Part shown: piece by piece, positions 8,667-18,900 of the stretch
How the letters are laid out: each line of letters starts with the position of its first letter
Position numbering within the stretch: the first letter of the stretch is position 1
DNA from: Gracilimonas sp.
GTDB taxonomy: Bacteria > Bacteroidota > Rhodothermia > Balneolales > Balneolaceae
Length of the DNA: 64,000 nucleotides
Direction of reading: 5' to 3'
Assembly: GCF_017641085.1 (NCBI RefSeq)
Contig: NZ_JAEPPI010000002.1
Location: forward strand, 186,001-250,000
Notes under the pieces: model-generated
What the model saw: only the letters and a program-made list of their open reading frames with translations
Databases searched by the model: none
What the model was told of the DNA's origin: nothing
Program-made: the position numbers and the translations under genes

Positions 8667-9421
8667 AGTCACTGAAAGTTATTAAGATTGGTGGGAAGGT
8701 AATTGACGATGATCAAAAGCTGGATCACTTTCTGAATGATTTTGCTTCTGTTAAAGGTCCGAAAATCTTGATTCATGGAGGCGGATCCATTGCCACCAAA
8801 ATGGGAGAACGGCTCGGCATCAAACCGAATATGATTGAGGGCAGGCGAATTACCGATGCGGAAACACTGGAGGTAATCACTATGGTTTATGGCGGACTGG
8901 TTAACAAAAAGATTGTTGCGAAACTTCAGTCGTTTGGAGCAAAAGCGGTGGGTCTTTCCGGGGCCGACCTGAACATCATCCCTGCCAAAAAACGTAATTC
9001 CAAACCGGTAGATTTTGGCTGGGTCGGTGATGTGGAAACCATTCACACCGAATGGCTATCCTATTTTTTGGATAACGGCGTGGTACCGGTTCTGGCTCCA
9101 CTTACACACGACCAAAAGGGCCATATACTCAATACCAATGCGGACACGATTGCATCATCGGTGGCAACGGCTCTGAGCAAGGACTTCGAGACGGAACTCT
9201 TGTATTGCTTCGAACAGCCCGGAGTGATGAACAATGGAAAACTGATCACAAAAATGAACCTGCTGCTTTACCGATACCTGAAAGATGGGGGTATTATTAC
9301 CGATGGCATGATTCCAAAGCTTGATCTGGGATTTTCAGCACTTAGAAAAGGAATAAAGGTGAGCATTCGTAGTTTTGAAGATGTGGCCAAGCCGGAATCA
9401 GGAACGAGCTTAGTTAAATGA
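8663..9421 (+). CDS. argB: N-acylglutamate kinase
   Basis: 252 residues, amino-acid kinase fold. It phosphorylates N-acyl-glutamate, the second step of the pathway. The phosphate-binding segments VIKIGGKVI (6-14) and LIHGGGS (~36-42) are clear, as is the C-terminal ITDGMIPKL region that binds nucleotide. It is shorter than arginine-inhibited NAGKs and lacks their N-terminal helix, so feedback control by arginine is unlikely at this enzyme. It starts inside the argF' stop. The stop codon coincides with the first bases of an 86 bp direct repeat. Confidence 0.93.
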   Translation: MKSLKVIKIGGKVIDDDQKLDHFLNDFASVKGPKILIHGGGSIATKMGERLGIKPNMIEGRRITDAETLEVITMVYGGLVNKKIVAKLQSFGAKAVGLSGADLNIIPAKKRNSKPVDFGWVGDVETIHTEWLSYFLDNGVVPVLAPLTHDQKGHILNTNADTIASSVATALSKDFETELLYCFEQPGVMNNGKLITKMNLLLYRYLKDGGIITDGMIPKLDLGFSALRKGIKVSIRSFEDVAKPESGTSLVK

Positions 9422-9506
9422 TTAAACACGGATGACAGGATAATGCAGGTGATCGCAGGTTTATTTATTGAGCACATTATAATTCAAGCGTCCTCCTCCT
9501 TTTGAA
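9421..9506. repeat. 86 bp direct repeat, copy 1
   Basis: Begins ATTAAACACGGATGAC and ends TCCTCCTCCTTTTGAA. A second copy of the same length and roughly 87% identity is at 9735-9820. The 3' end plus the following bases form a 9 bp perfect hairpin (9493-9513, CTCCTCCTT/AAGGAGGAG). A further CACGGATGACACAAATTT fragment at 9575 belongs to the same wider family. Confidence 0.8.
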
Positions 9507-9622
9507 GGAGGAGACAGAGGAGGTCGAAATGTTGGAATTAGCTTCAACCCATACAAGTACCATAATTGTTTGAACACGGATGACACAAATTTGACGGATT
9601 TTCGCAGATATATAAAAGTTAA

Positions 9623-9712
9623 GTCATCCCGGACTTGATCCGGGATCTCCAGGAATAAACTCCGATATAGTTCAGGAGATTCCGGTTCTGCACTCCGTTT
9701 GACCGGAATGAC
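9623..9712. repeat. Palindromic repeat, GTCATCCCGGA family
   Basis: Begins GTCATCCCGGACTTGATC and ends TTTGACCGGAATGAC; the GTCATYCCGG ends are inverted, and a CCGGACTTGATCCGG hairpin lies in the left arm. It lies between the two 86 bp direct repeats in the argB-argE gap, so the whole 424 bp gap is repeat DNA without a gene. Confidence 0.8.
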
Positions 9713-9734
9713 ATGAACTTTATTGAGATAGACG

Positions 9735-9820
9735 ATTGAACACGGATGACTGAATAATGCAGATAATCGCAGGTCAATTAAATGAGTACATTATAATTCA
9801 AGCGTCCTCCTCCTTTTGAA
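9735..9820. repeat. 86 bp direct repeat, copy 2
   Basis: Begins ATTGAACACGGATGAC and ends TCCTCCTCCTTTTGAA, matching copy 1 at 9421-9506 over the full 86 bases. Here the trailing GGAGGAG half of the copy 1 hairpin is missing. It ends 25 bp before the argE start. Confidence 0.8.
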
Positions 9821-9845
9821 ACAGTATGATAACAAAGGTAGAAAC

Positions 9846-10913
9846 ATGAACAACATACAAGAACTTACAGAACAGGCCACCGAGCTACTTAAAGAGCTGA
9901 TTTCCATTCAATCCTACAGCGGACAGGAAAATCAGACAGCTGATTTACTTTCCGGTGTACTTTCGGACTTTGGGTTTGATCCTCACCGAAAAGGGAATAA
10001 CATCTGGAGTTGGTCGGCTGATTTTGATCCCCAAAAACTAACGGTCATGCTGAACTCGCATCATGATACGGTGAGGGCTACTTCGAAATGGACTAAAGAT
10101 CCTTTTACTCCCACCTTGGAAGACGGCAAACTCTACGGGTTGGGAAGCAACGATGCCGGCGGACCTTTGGTGAGTTTACTCGCAACCTTCGTTTTTCTCT
10201 CCAAAAAAGAACAGCCATATAATTTGATTTTTCTGGCCTCGGCGGAGGAAGAAACTTCCGGAAAGAACGGCGTTCCCATTGTGCTTCCTGAATTGCCGGA
10301 AATTGATTTTGCCGTGGTGGGCGAACCGACCTCTATGAACCTTGCCATTGCCGAGCGTGGATTGATTGTTTTGGATTGTGTGAGTCATGGCCAAAGCGGA
10401 CATGCTGCCCGAAATGAAGGCGAGAATGCTCTCTATAAAGCCCTGAAAGATATTGATTGGATTCGTTCTCACCAGTTTGAAAAAGTATCGGAAGTACTGG
10501 GTCCTATAAACATGACCGTGACAATGATCGAGGCGGGAAGTCAGCATAATGTGGTGCCTGATGAATGTCGGTTTGTGGTGGATGTTCGCCCCAATGAATT
10601 TTACACGAACGAAGAAGTTGTGCTGCTGATCCGGAAACATGTGGATTGTGAAGTAACTCCCCGGTCCACCAATCTGAATGCTTCGGGTGTGGAGTCTGGC
10701 CATCCGGTAATTCAGAGGGCAAAAGAATTGGGACTCAAAACCTATGGATCAAAAACGATGTCGGACCAGGTTCACATGCCGTTCGACAGTGTGAAAATCG
10801 GTCCCGGAGATACCCGCCGATCTCATACTGCAGATGAATATATTAAGCTGGAAGAAATCAGAAATGGAATCAATACGTACATATCCCTTTTAGACCAGTG
10901 GAACATACGGTAG
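9846..10913 (+). CDS. argE: M20 family N-acyl-citrulline/ornithine deacylase
   Basis: 355 residues from the ATG at 9846, which has an AAAGGT site upstream; an in-frame TTG at 9816 lies inside a repeat and is not preferred. A zinc hydrolase of the M20/ArgE type that removes the acyl group. Given the ArgF' upstream, the natural substrate should be N-acylcitrulline. Metal-site residues are visible: H72-x-D74 in SHHDTV, D103 in SNDAGG, the EEE at 134-136 with the catalytic Glu, E160 in VVGEPTS, and a late His in RSHTADE. It is separated from argB by repeats and from argH by 127 bp. Confidence 0.92.
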   Translation: MNNIQELTEQATELLKELISIQSYSGQENQTADLLSGVLSDFGFDPHRKGNNIWSWSADFDPQKLTVMLNSHHDTVRATSKWTKDPFTPTLEDGKLYGLGSNDAGGPLVSLLATFVFLSKKEQPYNLIFLASAEEETSGKNGVPIVLPELPEIDFAVVGEPTSMNLAIAERGLIVLDCVSHGQSGHAARNEGENALYKALKDIDWIRSHQFEKVSEVLGPINMTVTMIEAGSQHNVVPDECRFVVDVRPNEFYTNEEVVLLIRKHVDCEVTPRSTNLNASGVESGHPVIQRAKELGLKTYGSKTMSDQVHMPFDSVKIGPGDTRRSHTADEYIKLEEIRNGINTYISLLDQWNIR

Positions 10914-10988
10914 TTTCTATAACGGATTAGATGATAAAATCGACTTCCAGACGTTCTAAACGAAGAAAATGCTTTTGCATATTTACAT

Positions 10989-11008
10989 ATTAGCTTATTT
11001 AAGCTAAT
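10989..11008. promoter_or_regulatory. Inverted repeat upstream of argH
   Basis: Perfect 9 bp arms ATTAGCTTA and TAAGCTAAT separated by TT, 32 bp before the argH ATG. It is A+T-rich and could be a regulator site or an mRNA hairpin. No known arginine-repressor box is recognised. Confidence 0.35.
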
Positions 11009-11040
11009 TAATATTTACGCTGAACTATAAAAACGGAAAA

Positions 11041-12336
11041 ATGCCTGACAAGAAACTTTGGGAAAAAGGAATTCAAACCGATGCGTTCATCGAGAAATTT
11101 ACGGTGGGCAAAGACCGAGATCTGGATCTCGAACTTGCCAGGTATGATGTGCAGGGAACCCTCGCTCACATCGCCATGCTGGAGTCGGTAGGGCTGCTGG
11201 AAAAGAACGAGCTCGAAATCCTGACGAAAGAACTGAACCGGATTCTGAATGAAGTGATCGAAGCCGGCCGGTTTGAAATCGAGGATGGCGTGGAAGATGT
11301 TCATTCACAAATTGAATTAATGCTGACCCGCAAGTTGGGTGATATTGGTAAGAAAGTTCACGCAGGCCGCTCGCGAAATGACCAGGTGTTGGTGGATATC
11401 CGCCTGTACCTCCGTGATCAAATAAAAGAAATTGCCGGACTTTCCGGAACGTTGTTTCACACCCTCATTAAGCAAAGTGAAGCCACCAAAGAAGTTCTGC
11501 TGCCGGGTTACACGCACACCCAGGCTGCGATGCCCTCCAGCTTTGGGATGTGGTTTGGCGCCTATGCCGAAAGCCTGGTCGATGATTTGGCTTTGCTTGA
11601 ATCCGTTTATCATATCATCAACAGGAACCCGCTCGGCTCGGCTGCCGGTTACGGCTCATCCTTTCCACTGGATCGAACAATGACGGCCGATCTGCTTGGC
11701 TTCGAAGGGTTGAACGTTAACTCCGTGTATGCCCAAATGGGGCGTGGCAAAACAGAACAGACTTTGTCTTTTGCCATGGCCGGGCTGGCGGGAACCCTCA
11801 ACAAACTTGCTGCCGATGTGTGCCTTTACAACAGTCAGAATTTTCAATTCCTGAAGCTGCCCGACCAACTCACGACCGGTTCCAGCATCATGCCACATAA
11901 GAAAAACCCGGATGTGTTTGAACTGATCCGCGCCAAAACCAACGCGCTGAAAGCATTGCCCAATCAAATTATGATGGCTACCACTAACCTGACTTCCGGC
12001 TATCATCGCGATTTCCAGATATTGAAGGAGCAGCTGTTCCCGGCTATCGAAGAACTGAAGAACTGTTTGTTCATCACCGAATATGCAGCTGCACAGATGG
12101 AGGTAAATCATAACATTCTCGATGACCCGAAATATAAGCTGATCTTTTCTGTGGAAGCGGTAAACGAGCTCGTTAAAGAAGGAGTGCCATTCAGAGATGC
12201 CTATCAAAAAGTAGCACAGCAAATTGAAGACGGAAGCTTTGCCCCCCCTACGGAATTGAATCACACTCATGAAGGAAGTATCGGGAACTTGGGGAATTAT
12301 CTGTTGAAGGAGAGATATAATAGACTTGAGATTTGA
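11041..12336 (+). CDS. argH: Argininosuccinate lyase
   Basis: 431 residues, fumarase/aspartase superfamily. It splits argininosuccinate into arginine and fumarate, the last step of the pathway. The superfamily signature GSSIMPHKKNP is at 280-290, and the general-acid segment YTHTQ includes H160. HAGRSRNDQV (108-117) is the substrate-binding loop. Its final codons (LEI-stop) lie in the left arm of an inverted repeat (12329-12399), so the native C-terminus may have been altered by the repeat. Last gene of the arginine operon. Confidence 0.96.
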   Translation: MPDKKLWEKGIQTDAFIEKFTVGKDRDLDLELARYDVQGTLAHIAMLESVGLLEKNELEILTKELNRILNEVIEAGRFEIEDGVEDVHSQIELMLTRKLGDIGKKVHAGRSRNDQVLVDIRLYLRDQIKEIAGLSGTLFHTLIKQSEATKEVLLPGYTHTQAAMPSSFGMWFGAYAESLVDDLALLESVYHIINRNPLGSAAGYGSSFPLDRTMTADLLGFEGLNVNSVYAQMGRGKTEQTLSFAMAGLAGTLNKLAADVCLYNSQNFQFLKLPDQLTTGSSIMPHKKNPDVFELIRAKTNALKALPNQIMMATTNLTSGYHRDFQILKEQLFPAIEELKNCLFITEYAAAQMEVNHNILDDPKYKLIFSVEAVNELVKEGVPFRDAYQKVAQQIEDGSFAPPTELNHTHEGSIGNLGNYLLKERYNRLEI

Positions 12337-12399
12337 GATGTAAAACATAAGATTTAAGACATACCTCACCACCGATCTTATATCTTACATCTCAAATCT
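12329..12399. repeat. Inverted repeat with 25 bp arms at argH 3' end
   Basis: Arms 12329-12353 and 12375-12399 match over 25 bases with two mismatches (AGATTTGAGATGTAA inverted as TTACATCTCAAATCT), around a 21 base loop. The argH stop is inside the left arm. It could work as a transcript-end structure but lacks a T-run. Confidence 0.8.
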
Positions 12400-12416
12400 A
12401 ACATCTATCATCCATC

Positions 12417-12956
12417 ATGAACCAACTCTACTTCATTGCGCTCATTCCTCCAAGTCCGCTGAAGGATGAAGTTCAGGAGCTGAAGCTGGAAGTAAAGGAG
12501 AAATTCGACAGCTCGCATTCCCTGAATGCACCGCCACACATCACCCTGCTGAGCCCTTTTCGGCTGGAAGATCAAAACGAAGACAAACTGCATTCCCTGC
12601 TCGAAGTGTTCACCCAGTCGTTTCAACCATTTGAAATCCGGCTCAACAATTTTTCAACCTTTCCGCCCAGCGTTATTTTTATTGATGTTGAGAAATCGGA
12701 TGCCCTTATGGATATGCAAAAACAATTGGAAGAGCTGGCCCGCTCTAATACCGGGCTTTTCAACTACAACTATGACGAGCGCCCCTATCATCCGCACCTC
12801 ACCTTAGCATTCAAAGATCTCACAAAAAAGAATTTCTATAAGGCATGGAAGGAGTTTAAGAGCCGAACTTTTGAAAATTCGTTTACGGCCGATGCTCTTT
12901 ACCTGCTTAAGCATGACGGACAACGGTGGAAAGTCGTAACCTCCTATTCCCTTTAA
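12417..12956 (+). CDS. 2H phosphoesterase / 2'-5' RNA ligase-like protein
   Basis: 179 residues, with the two H-x-T motifs of the 2H fold: PHITL with H41 and T43, and PHLTLAF with H127 and T129. Members of this family hydrolyse cyclic phosphates or 2',5' phosphodiester bonds in RNA-like substrates; the substrate here is unknown. It follows argH in the same direction after an inverted repeat, so co-transcription is possible but has no obvious metabolic logic. It converges on the arylsulfotransferase-like gene. Confidence 0.85.
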   Translation: MNQLYFIALIPPSPLKDEVQELKLEVKEKFDSSHSLNAPPHITLLSPFRLEDQNEDKLHSLLEVFTQSFQPFEIRLNNFSTFPPSVIFIDVEKSDALMDMQKQLEELARSNTGLFNYNYDERPYHPHLTLAFKDLTKKNFYKAWKEFKSRTFENSFTADALYLLKHDGQRWKVVTSYSL

Positions 12957-12986
12957 CGATAACTGTTAGTTTTCAGCGGTAAGCTC

Positions 12987-14525
12987 TTAGTCGGCATAGA
13001 TCTTCATCCTTTCTGTTCGGTGAAATGTGATTATAAACAGAGGAGCAGGGGGCGTAATCGTTGCCTCAAACAAAACATCTCCACTCAGGTAATCAACTTC
13101 TACTACCTTACCGTACGTTTTGGAGTTATGGACAGCACCGGGCGAAAAGAAAACATGGCCGGAACCCGGATCATAGTCCACATCTGATACAATTCGAGAG
13201 TACGTTTCAGCTCCCCGTTCTTTGCCATATTGCCAGACCTGCTGTATGGTCATATCCGACTCATTAACTTCGTACACTACTGCCCTGCTGTAGGGTCCGC
13301 TGCTCCTGTAGTTTCGATTATCGCCATTGTCGAACAGCATGATATTTCCGTTGGGCATAAGCTGAGGGGCATGCTGATACCAATTCCATTCAAAATCAGC
13401 ATGGTTATAGAAACCGTCCATCACGTTTATGCTATTAATGGGATTCCCTTCTGCATCCAGTGGCTGTAACAGGTATTGGTTCAGGTCTTCACCACGCCCC
13501 GATGTTGCCCATCCACGATGGGGACTCATAATCCACACCACCTCATTCTCCCTTGTAAGCTTTACCACTCCTTGTGTACGCCCTGAAACAATTATACAAT
13601 CGTCGGCCTCGCTATATTCTACGGCATTAGCATGAAACCAATCCTCGTCGTCGTTGGTAAGGGTGCGGCGGGAATACTGCAGAGACACATTCAGGTCCCA
13701 AACTGTGGTAATTTCATTACTCTCCCGGTCTATCTCAATCAAATAATCCTCAATGGTATCCGCCCCCAATTTATTAACCGTGGCAATGAAATTACCATCC
13801 GGCTTTTCTGTAACCTCATGATGAAATCCATACCCGGGCATGTCCCAGCTGTTAAGAACATCTCCGAACATATTAATCTCATAAATTTTATCGGAACTTC
13901 CATCTCCAAAATACAGGTTCCCATTTTGAAGCCGCTCCATACCGTCATCATAAAATAAAGACCCCAGTACCGGGTGGGTTGAGTAATCCAGATACCATCT
14001 TATATCACCATTTGCATCAAAAATAAAAGGTCGCTGAGGATTTGCCGTACCGCCTTTCTCAAATCCAAAATAGCTCACAAATGTCCAACCCTCTGCCATC
14101 TGAGAAAGGCTTGCAACATCAATCTCTACCTGAGGCATATCTGGCGAGAGTGCTTCCGTTTCTACAGAGTATTCTTTTGAGCCAATTTCCTTCCAATCAT
14201 TACCATAAAAAGTTAGCCTCACTATATTTTTGGAGTTTGCATATAAACCTAAAACTGGTAATTCATGCATTGTCCGGTGACCTTCAATGGCATGATAGAT
14301 TCCGGAGTGCTCGTCCTTGCCCATCACTTCAATCCTGATTGTTACAGGTACCTGGGTTTCAATATTTATCATAGCCGTTAAAGGAGCATATCCCGAAGGA
14401 TTTACCGTCACATTCTCTTCCAGCAGTATATCCGACAACTCCGGTATGTCAGGTCCGGTGCTGTTTTTAGAACAATCAACAAAGAACAAAGAGACTATGA
14501 CTAAGAGAGGCAGGCATTGCTTCAT
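12987..14525 (-). CDS. Arylsulfotransferase (ASST)-like lipoprotein
   Basis: 512 residues. The N-terminus has a lipoprotein-like signal ending FFVDC (C18), with an unusual Asp before the Cys. An immunoglobulin-like N-terminal domain (~25-125) precedes a beta-propeller. Active-site-like histidines occur in DWFHANAVEY and NWYQHAPQLM, as in bacterial aryl-sulfate sulfotransferases, which move sulfate between phenols without PAPS. The DsbL/DsbI partners found beside E. coli-type enzymes are not in the window. It may act on phenolic sulfates from algae or the environment (inference). It is divergent from the oxidoreductase gene at 14685. Confidence 0.82.
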   Translation of the reverse strand: MKQCLPLLVIVSLFFVDCSKNSTGPDIPELSDILLEENVTVNPSGYAPLTAMINIETQVPVTIRIEVMGKDEHSGIYHAIEGHRTMHELPVLGLYANSKNIVRLTFYGNDWKEIGSKEYSVETEALSPDMPQVEIDVASLSQMAEGWTFVSYFGFEKGGTANPQRPFIFDANGDIRWYLDYSTHPVLGSLFYDDGMERLQNGNLYFGDGSSDKIYEINMFGDVLNSWDMPGYGFHHEVTEKPDGNFIATVNKLGADTIEDYLIEIDRESNEITTVWDLNVSLQYSRRTLTNDDEDWFHANAVEYSEADDCIIVSGRTQGVVKLTRENEVVWIMSPHRGWATSGRGEDLNQYLLQPLDAEGNPINSINVMDGFYNHADFEWNWYQHAPQLMPNGNIMLFDNGDNRNYRSSGPYSRAVVYEVNESDMTIQQVWQYGKERGAETYSRIVSDVDYDPGSGHVFFSPGAVHNSKTYGKVVEVDYLSGDVLFEATITPPAPLFIITFHRTERMKIYAD

Positions 14526-14684
14526 GACAAGGTATTTAGCTGTTAAACCTATCTTATAGTAAGGGCATGGGGCATGGCTTGCAAATGTTATCCGCCCTCC
14601 AAAAGTTGCTGTTAAAACAGGAATGCATTTCTCCTATCTCACGTTTTGGAAGTCCAATTGAAAAACATTCATCAAAAAGAGATT

Positions 14685-15641
14685 ATGAGCGAACAAATGA
14701 ACGCTGCTTTTATAGAAGAGTACGGAGAGCTAACCAATGTAACTACCGGAGAATTGCCCAAGCCTGAAGCGGGTGAAGGCGAAGTTTTAGTACGGGTGAA
14801 ATCGGCCGGTGTAAACCCTGTGGATGCCGCCGTTGTAAGGGGCATGCTGAAAGATGCCATCCCCGGTGAATTTCCCCTTGTGCCCGGCTGGGATGTGGCA
14901 GGAGTTGTGGAAGAAACCGGTCACTCCGTAAGTCGATTTAGCACCGGAGATGAAGTATATGCTTATGCCCGGCGACCAAAAATTCAACACGGCACCTATG
15001 CTGAGTATATAAGCTTGCCCGAGTCCTACCTTGCAGAACGGCCAACCAATATTTCCATGGAGGCCTCCGGAGGAATTCCTTTAGTAGGGTTAACGGCATA
15101 CCAATCCATTTTTGATTTCGGAGAACTGAAAGAAGGGCAAACTCTACTCATTTTAGGAGCCTCCGGTGGAGTAGGAACCCTGGCCATTCAGCTGGCAAAA
15201 TCGGTAGGAGCAAAAGTGATTGGAGTAGCGAGTGAATCCAACCATGAGTATATGAAGGAGCTCGGTGCCGACATCACCATTGATTATAACGACAATCATG
15301 TTGGCGAAGCCGTGAAAGAAGCTCAACCCGATGGAGTGGATTTGATTTTCCATTGCTCCCGGGGCGACTCCTTTAGCCAGGTTATGGAAACCGGCGTGCT
15401 GAAAGAGGGCGGAAAAGTGGCTTCCATAACCAACAGCAATCCTGAAATCAGCGATGACATTGAGTTTAAATACGTGTTTGTTGAACCTAATGCCGAACAG
15501 CTGGAGCATATCACCGTGCTTGCCGACAGTGGTAAAATTACCGTACCGGTCACCGATACTTTTTCTTTAGAAGAAGCCGGTGAAGCACTTCAGAAAATTG
15601 AATCGCTGCACACGAGGGGTAAACTGGTGATTACTCCCTGA
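14685..15641 (+). CDS. NADP-dependent quinone oxidoreductase-like MDR enzyme
   Basis: 318 residues from the ATG at 14685, which has an AAAGAG site just upstream; an in-frame TTG at 14646 is less likely. A zinc-free medium-chain dehydrogenase/reductase of the quinone oxidoreductase type. The NADPH loop GASGGVGTLAIQLAK is at ~154-168 and the catalytic-domain segment SAGVNPVDAAVVRG near residue 41. No zinc-ligand cysteines are present. Substrate unknown; relatives reduce quinones or reactive enones. It ends at a strong terminator. Confidence 0.88.
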   Translation: MSEQMNAAFIEEYGELTNVTTGELPKPEAGEGEVLVRVKSAGVNPVDAAVVRGMLKDAIPGEFPLVPGWDVAGVVEETGHSVSRFSTGDEVYAYARRPKIQHGTYAEYISLPESYLAERPTNISMEASGGIPLVGLTAYQSIFDFGELKEGQTLLILGASGGVGTLAIQLAKSVGAKVIGVASESNHEYMKELGADITIDYNDNHVGEAVKEAQPDGVDLIFHCSRGDSFSQVMETGVLKEGGKVASITNSNPEISDDIEFKYVFVEPNAEQLEHITVLADSGKITVPVTDTFSLEEAGEALQKIESLHTRGKLVITP

Positions 15642-15667
15642 ATAAGTTTACTTATTGGATAGACTTT

Positions 15668-15701
15668 AACCCCGGCTTAGATAAACAGGCCGGGGTTTTT
15701 T
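15668..15701 (+). terminator. Rho-independent terminator of the MDR gene
   Basis: Arms AACCCCGGC and GCCGGGGTT (9 bp, perfect) around a 12 base loop, followed by a T-run, 27 bp after the stop. Confidence 0.93.
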
Positions 15702-15948
15702 AATGGCATAAGCAGTAAAAACTTAATGATAAGTTTTTATCAAGAGGCCAACTCTCTGAGTCAGCAATATTAGAATCCGGGATTTTTAATACTTAGGTAA
15801 CGCAAAGCTGATCAATATTTATTACACTCGACAAACGGCTATTATGTGTAATCCCTGAAATATGGTCAGGGAGCATCCACCAGCGAACCGTAAATTTGCT
15901 GTCACCACCCTGAAGTCGGTAACACATAATCAAACCCCATCATCTATT
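15702..15948 (+). other. Leader region of the T9SS nuclease gene
   Basis: About 250 bases between the terminator and the chosen nuclease start. A longer open frame begins at 15862 but would put 29 extra residues before the signal peptide. There is a small CCCTGA/TCAGGG inverted pair near 15855-15872. A fragment ACGCAAAGC recalls c-di-GMP riboswitches but the rest of the motif is missing. No gene seen. Confidence 0.4.
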
Positions 15949-18900
15949 ATGGAAGGATTAACCCAAGGCAATAATGTGCCCAGGAATGTGTACGGCTATT
16001 TCACAGCATTCCTTTTTGCTCTCATCTTCTCAATACAACCTGCAATTGCTCAGAATCAAACCATTGGTGCCGGACTGGAAGGTCAGGCCCTGATCGGTTA
16101 CCTGCAGCAAAACTACTCCCCTGCCCAAACGCTGGGATATGACACTGCCCGGGATACCATGTATGCAGTTATCGATAATGACAATGGAAACCTTACCGGT
16201 GTTTATACAGGATATACAATTACTTTAGATCCTAATGAAGACCCAAGTACTGATGCTTTTTATAAAGGCGTTAATGCCGAGCACACGTGGCCTCAAAGTA
16301 TGGGGGCCGGGAATGAACCGGCGAAATCAGATATTCATCATCTGTTCCCAACAAAATCGAATGTAAACAGTGCCAGGAATAATGACCCTTTAGGTGAAAT
16401 TGACGACAACCTGACCGATACCTGGTATTACCTCGATCAATCTCAATCATCCATCCCGTCTAGCAATATTGATTTATATGCCGAGAATTACGGAAGCACC
16501 ACCTTTGAACCCCGAGAACAACATAAGGGAAATGCCGCCCGGGCCGTATTCTATTTTGTAGCAATCTACCAAGCCCAAGCCGATCAAAACTTCTTTGATC
16601 AACAGAAGAACGATTTATACCAATGGCATTATTTGGATGAAGTGGATGCCGACGAACTAAACAGAAGCAGTACCATTGCCGGGTATCAGGGTAACGAAAA
16701 CCCATTTATTCTGGATACCTCGCTGGTTCGAAGAGCTTTCTTTCCGGATGGGAATACCGGTGGAACCGACACCACGCCTCCGGTCATCAGCTCGGTACAG
16801 TCCACCAATATCGGAGCAAACTCAGCTACTGTAAGCTGGAGTACGGACGAACTTGCCACCTCTCAGGTTAACTACGGAACAACAACTTCCTATGGTTTTG
16901 TTGAAAGCAGCGGAAGTTACACTACCTCTCATTCCATCACCCTTACTGGCCTATCCGCCAACGCTACTTACAATTATCAGGTAAGCAGTACAGATGGTTC
17001 CAGTAATTCAGCAAGTTCTTCTAACTTCACTTTTACCACTGCTGAAGAAGGGACAAGTGCGGGTGCTATTGTATTCTCGGAGATCTTCTACGACACTCCC
17101 GGTACCGACAGCGATGAAGAATGGATTGAACTGTATAACGGGACTTCCACAACTGTAGATTTAAGTGGGTATACCATTACGGATAACAACGGAACCGGAT
17201 CTTCCTATACCTTCCCAGCCGGAAGCAACATAACCCCTGGTTCTTATTTTACTGTTGCATCAGCCTCAACCGGTTTTCAGGCTATATATGGATTTGACGC
17301 CGATGAATATGGATCCATTCCCGCTTTAAATAATGGTGGAGATGTTTTAATCCTCACCGATACTCAAAGTAACGAAGTCGATATTGTGGCCTGGGAAGGA
17401 GGAGCATCTGCTGGTTTGCCTTCAGGATGGGGAAGCAGTACCGACCCTACCGCGTCAACCGGAGAATCTATTTACCGAAGCTCGCCGGGATCTGACTCTG
17501 ACTCCTACACCGACTGGGCAGTAGCTGTCAATAATGGCGACCCGCAAACTCAAGCTTCGGCTCCTCAGAATCAGGCACCTACGGCAGTGGCCAATGGTCC
17601 TTATTCGGGGAACACCGGAAACTCCATCACATTCAGCAGTGCCGGCTCTTCTGACAGTGATGGATCGATCTCGTCATACAGTTGGACCTTCGGGGATGGA
17701 GGAAGTAGTACCCTCGCTAACCCAGGTTATACTTACACAAGTTCAGGCACTTACAGTGTTTCTTTAACGGTAACGGATGATCAGGGGGCAACAGCTACAG
17801 CAACAACTACTGCTGAAATCACAGATGCCACTGTAGATCACGTACTCTTTTCTGAAATCTTCTATGATACTCCCGGCACTGATGCTGATGAAGAATGGAT
17901 TGAACTGTACAACCCCACTTCACAGCAAATTGATCTGACGGGCTATACCATTATAGATAATAATGGTACCGGGTCCTCCTATACTTTCCCATCAGGCACC
18001 GTCATTGACGCACAGTCCTATTTTACAGTAGCGTCCAATCAGGCTGGGTTTAACGCTCTTTACACCAACGATGCTTATCAGTATGGTGGAATACCGGCTC
18101 TCAATAATGGAGGGGATGCCCTTCTTCTTAATGACGGCTCCGGAACCACTGTGGATGAAGTAGCCTGGGAAGGCGGCGCATCTGCAGGTGTCCCATCAGG
18201 ATGGGGATCGGGACCAACGGCTTCAACAGGAGAAAGCCTCGTTCGCAGTTCTTTTGATACCGATAGTGACAACGATAGCGACTGGACGACAGCCGCTAAC
18301 AATGGTGACCCCGCCACACTACAGGCAACCGATACCACCGCTCCGGTTATAACCGCTGTAAACTCTTCCAATATTACTGAAACCGAAGCTACGATTACAT
18401 GGACAACGGATGAGCCTGCCAATTCACAGGTGAATTATGGCACTACTACCAGTTATGGAAGTTCAGCAGGAAGCGGTAGTTATGTGACCTCTCACTCCGA
18501 GACCCTGACCGGTTTAACGGCAGGAACCGAATACTTCTACCAGGTTGTCTCTACTGATGAAGCCGGAAATACCGCAGTGGATGAAACTTATTCGTTCACA
18601 ACGGCCAGTCCGCCTGCTTCTTCCACTCCTGACATTCTTATCAGTGAAGTTTTTTATGATACTCCCGGAAATGAATCCAAGGAAGAATGGGTAGAAATCT
18701 ACAACACGACCGGACAAGAAATCCAACTTAACGGATGGACTTTGGTTGATGACAATGGAAACAGCCAGTCATTTACTTTTGCGAACAAACATAAGATCGG
18801 CGGGAATACTTTTATGACTCTCGCACTCGATCGCAAGGATTTCAAAGCACTGTATAATAAAAATGCAGATGACTTCGTGAATCTGCCCCCGCTTAATAAC

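Noticed and set aside
9816-9845. Upstream TTG start for argE
   Set aside because: It lies inside a repeat copy; the ATG at 9846 has a ribosome site and gives a family-like N-terminus.
15790-15900. Possible c-di-GMP riboswitch before the T9SS nuclease
   Set aside because: Only an ACGCAAAGC fragment matches; the GGCAAACC-type upstream part and tetraloop-receptor parts are absent.
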